Positions 63,407 through 64,000 of a stretch of DNA of 64,000 nucleotides are shown piece by piece (position 1 is the first letter of the stretch; each line of letters opens with the position of its first letter). The notes under the pieces are model-generated. The model had not been told where the DNA came from. It made no database searches and saw only the letters and a program-made list of their open reading frames with translations. This DNA comes from Christensenella massiliensis. Lineage in GTDB: Bacteria; Bacillota; Clostridia; Christensenellales; Christensenellaceae. Where the stretch lies: contig LT700187.1 of assembly GCA_900155415.1 (NCBI GenBank), positions 558,001 through 622,000 of the forward strand, written 5' to 3'. The position numbers were made by a program, and so were the translations under genes.

Positions 63407-64000
63407 TCAGGGCAGATACCGCGCCATCACAGCCCGCATTTCATTGAGATCGACCGGCTTTGCGATGTGTTCGTTCATTCCTGCGTCTTTCGCACGCCCG
63501 ACATCCTCAGCGAATGCGTTCGCCGTCATCGCGACGATTGGCATATCCCTGACGTCTTTCCGTTCGAGCTTTCTTATTTCTCTTGCAGCGTCATAACCAT
63601 TCAGGACCGGCATCTGGATATCCATAAAGACCATATCGTAGTATCCCTCCGGCGAATCTTCCACCATACGGACAGCCTCTTTTCCGTTCCCGGCCCATTC
63701 CGTCCGTACGCCCTCCATGCGCAGAAGCTCACACGCTATTTCCGCATTCAAATCATTGTCTTCCACCAGCAAAACACGTTTGTCGGAATAATCCGGCGGG
63801 TCTGCCGGTCCGGCTGCTTCTTTTTCCCGTTCCGTTCTGCGCATAATCTCCCGGAGGCACTGGACGAGCCTGCTTTTTGGCAGCGGCTTTGCAATAAAAT
63901 ATTCTATGTCGAGAGCGCGCGCTTCCTCTTCGATCTTAGACCAATCATAAGCCGATACGATGATGACAGGAAGGTCCTTTCCAAGCTGTCTGCACATTTC
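63407..64000 (-). CDS. Hybrid histidine kinase C-terminal receiver domains, cut by window edge
   Basis: The frame is open to the window edge, so the gene starts outside; 197 codons are seen. They contain the end of one receiver domain (LPVIIVSAYDWSKIEEEA with the FIAKPL lysine) and one complete receiver domain. The complete domain has RVLLVEDNDLNAEIA, the phospho-acceptor Asp in MVFMDIQMPVLNGYDA, the switch Thr in MTANAFAEDV, and the Lys in IAKPVDLNEM. Two tandem receivers at the C-terminus are typical of hybrid sensor kinases. The sensed signal cannot be told here. Confidence 0.88.
   Translation of the reverse strand, partial: EMCRQLGKDLPVIIVSAYDWSKIEEEARALDIEYFIAKPLPKSRLVQCLREIMRRTEREKEAAGPADPPDYSDKRVLLVEDNDLNAEIACELLRMEGVRTEWAGNGKEAVRMVEDSPEGYYDMVFMDIQMPVLNGYDAAREIRKLERKDVRDMPIVAMTANAFAEDVGRAKDAGMNEHIAKPVDLNEMRAVMARYLP

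Overview
The window reads as a block of chromosome from an anaerobic Firmicute of the class Clostridia. It is moderately G+C-rich by eye. The evidence is the combination of AddAB (not RecBCD), a six-subunit Rnf complex, MinCDE next to MreC/MreD/PBP2/RodA, GdpP beside L9 and DnaB, the linked TIGR03960/TIGR03936 radical-SAM pair, PadR plus a small HAAS-type membrane protein, and an ilv-leu operon under leader-peptide attenuation. A Christensenellaceae-like organism is my best guess, by inference only. Most genes are on the minus strand in tight operons with many ATGA overlaps.

Layout. 1-1.2 kb: start of a PHP-domain gene (cut by the window edge), divergent from lplA. 1.3-9.4 kb: addB-addA followed by a membrane protein and an ABC-like ATPase. 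9.4-11.2 kb: a 77-residue unknown protein, then a coiled-coil membrane protein and a membrane-anchored solute-binding protein. 11.4-16.4 kb: SGNH hydrolase, ispE with a Dph6-like ATPase, a methyltransferase coupled to an RluA-type pseudouridine synthase, and a second divergent RluA-like protein. 16.4-18.5 kb: nitroreductase, padR, a HAAS-like membrane protein and a lipoprotein, with two compact regulatory sites. 18.5-23.9 kb: GNAT-dnaB-rplI-gdpP and rpmA-rplU. 23.9-28.5 kb: ribonuclease G and the radical-SAM pair, whose junction carries 164-bp tandem repeats. 28.5-36.1 kb: mreC-mreD-PBP2-minC-minD-minE-rodA, the elongation and division-site machinery. 36.1-36.8 kb: a lone serine recombinase. 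36.9-42.9 kb: rnfCDGEAB-maf, a Na+/H+-pumping ferredoxin:NAD+ oxidoreductase. 43-52 kb: membrane proteins, a phospholipase C-like protein, tag, an aminotransferase with tyrA, an alpha/beta-hydrolase lipoprotein, a ClC transporter and a MerR regulator. 52.1-62.5 kb: ilvB-ilvN-ilvC-ilvD-leuA-cimA-leuC-leuD with promoter, leader peptide and attenuator. 62.5-64 kb: a non-coding or degenerate stretch, tRNA-Arg(CCT) and the 3' end of a hybrid histidine kinase.

The branched-chain operon contains both leuA and cimA but lacks leuB, ilvA and ilvE. Isoleucine carbon is therefore predicted to come from pyruvate through citramalate, with LeuB and the transaminase encoded elsewhere. I see no phage, CRISPR array, complete insertion sequence or clear new multi-gene system. 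The most interesting signals are regulatory or structural: the PadR promoter/operator/terminator composite, the shared palindromic -35 element, the repeated start region at 26.1-26.5 kb, the Lys/Ala/Pro repeat tail on L21, and the ilv attenuator. All coordinates and starts were read by eye, and no database search was run.
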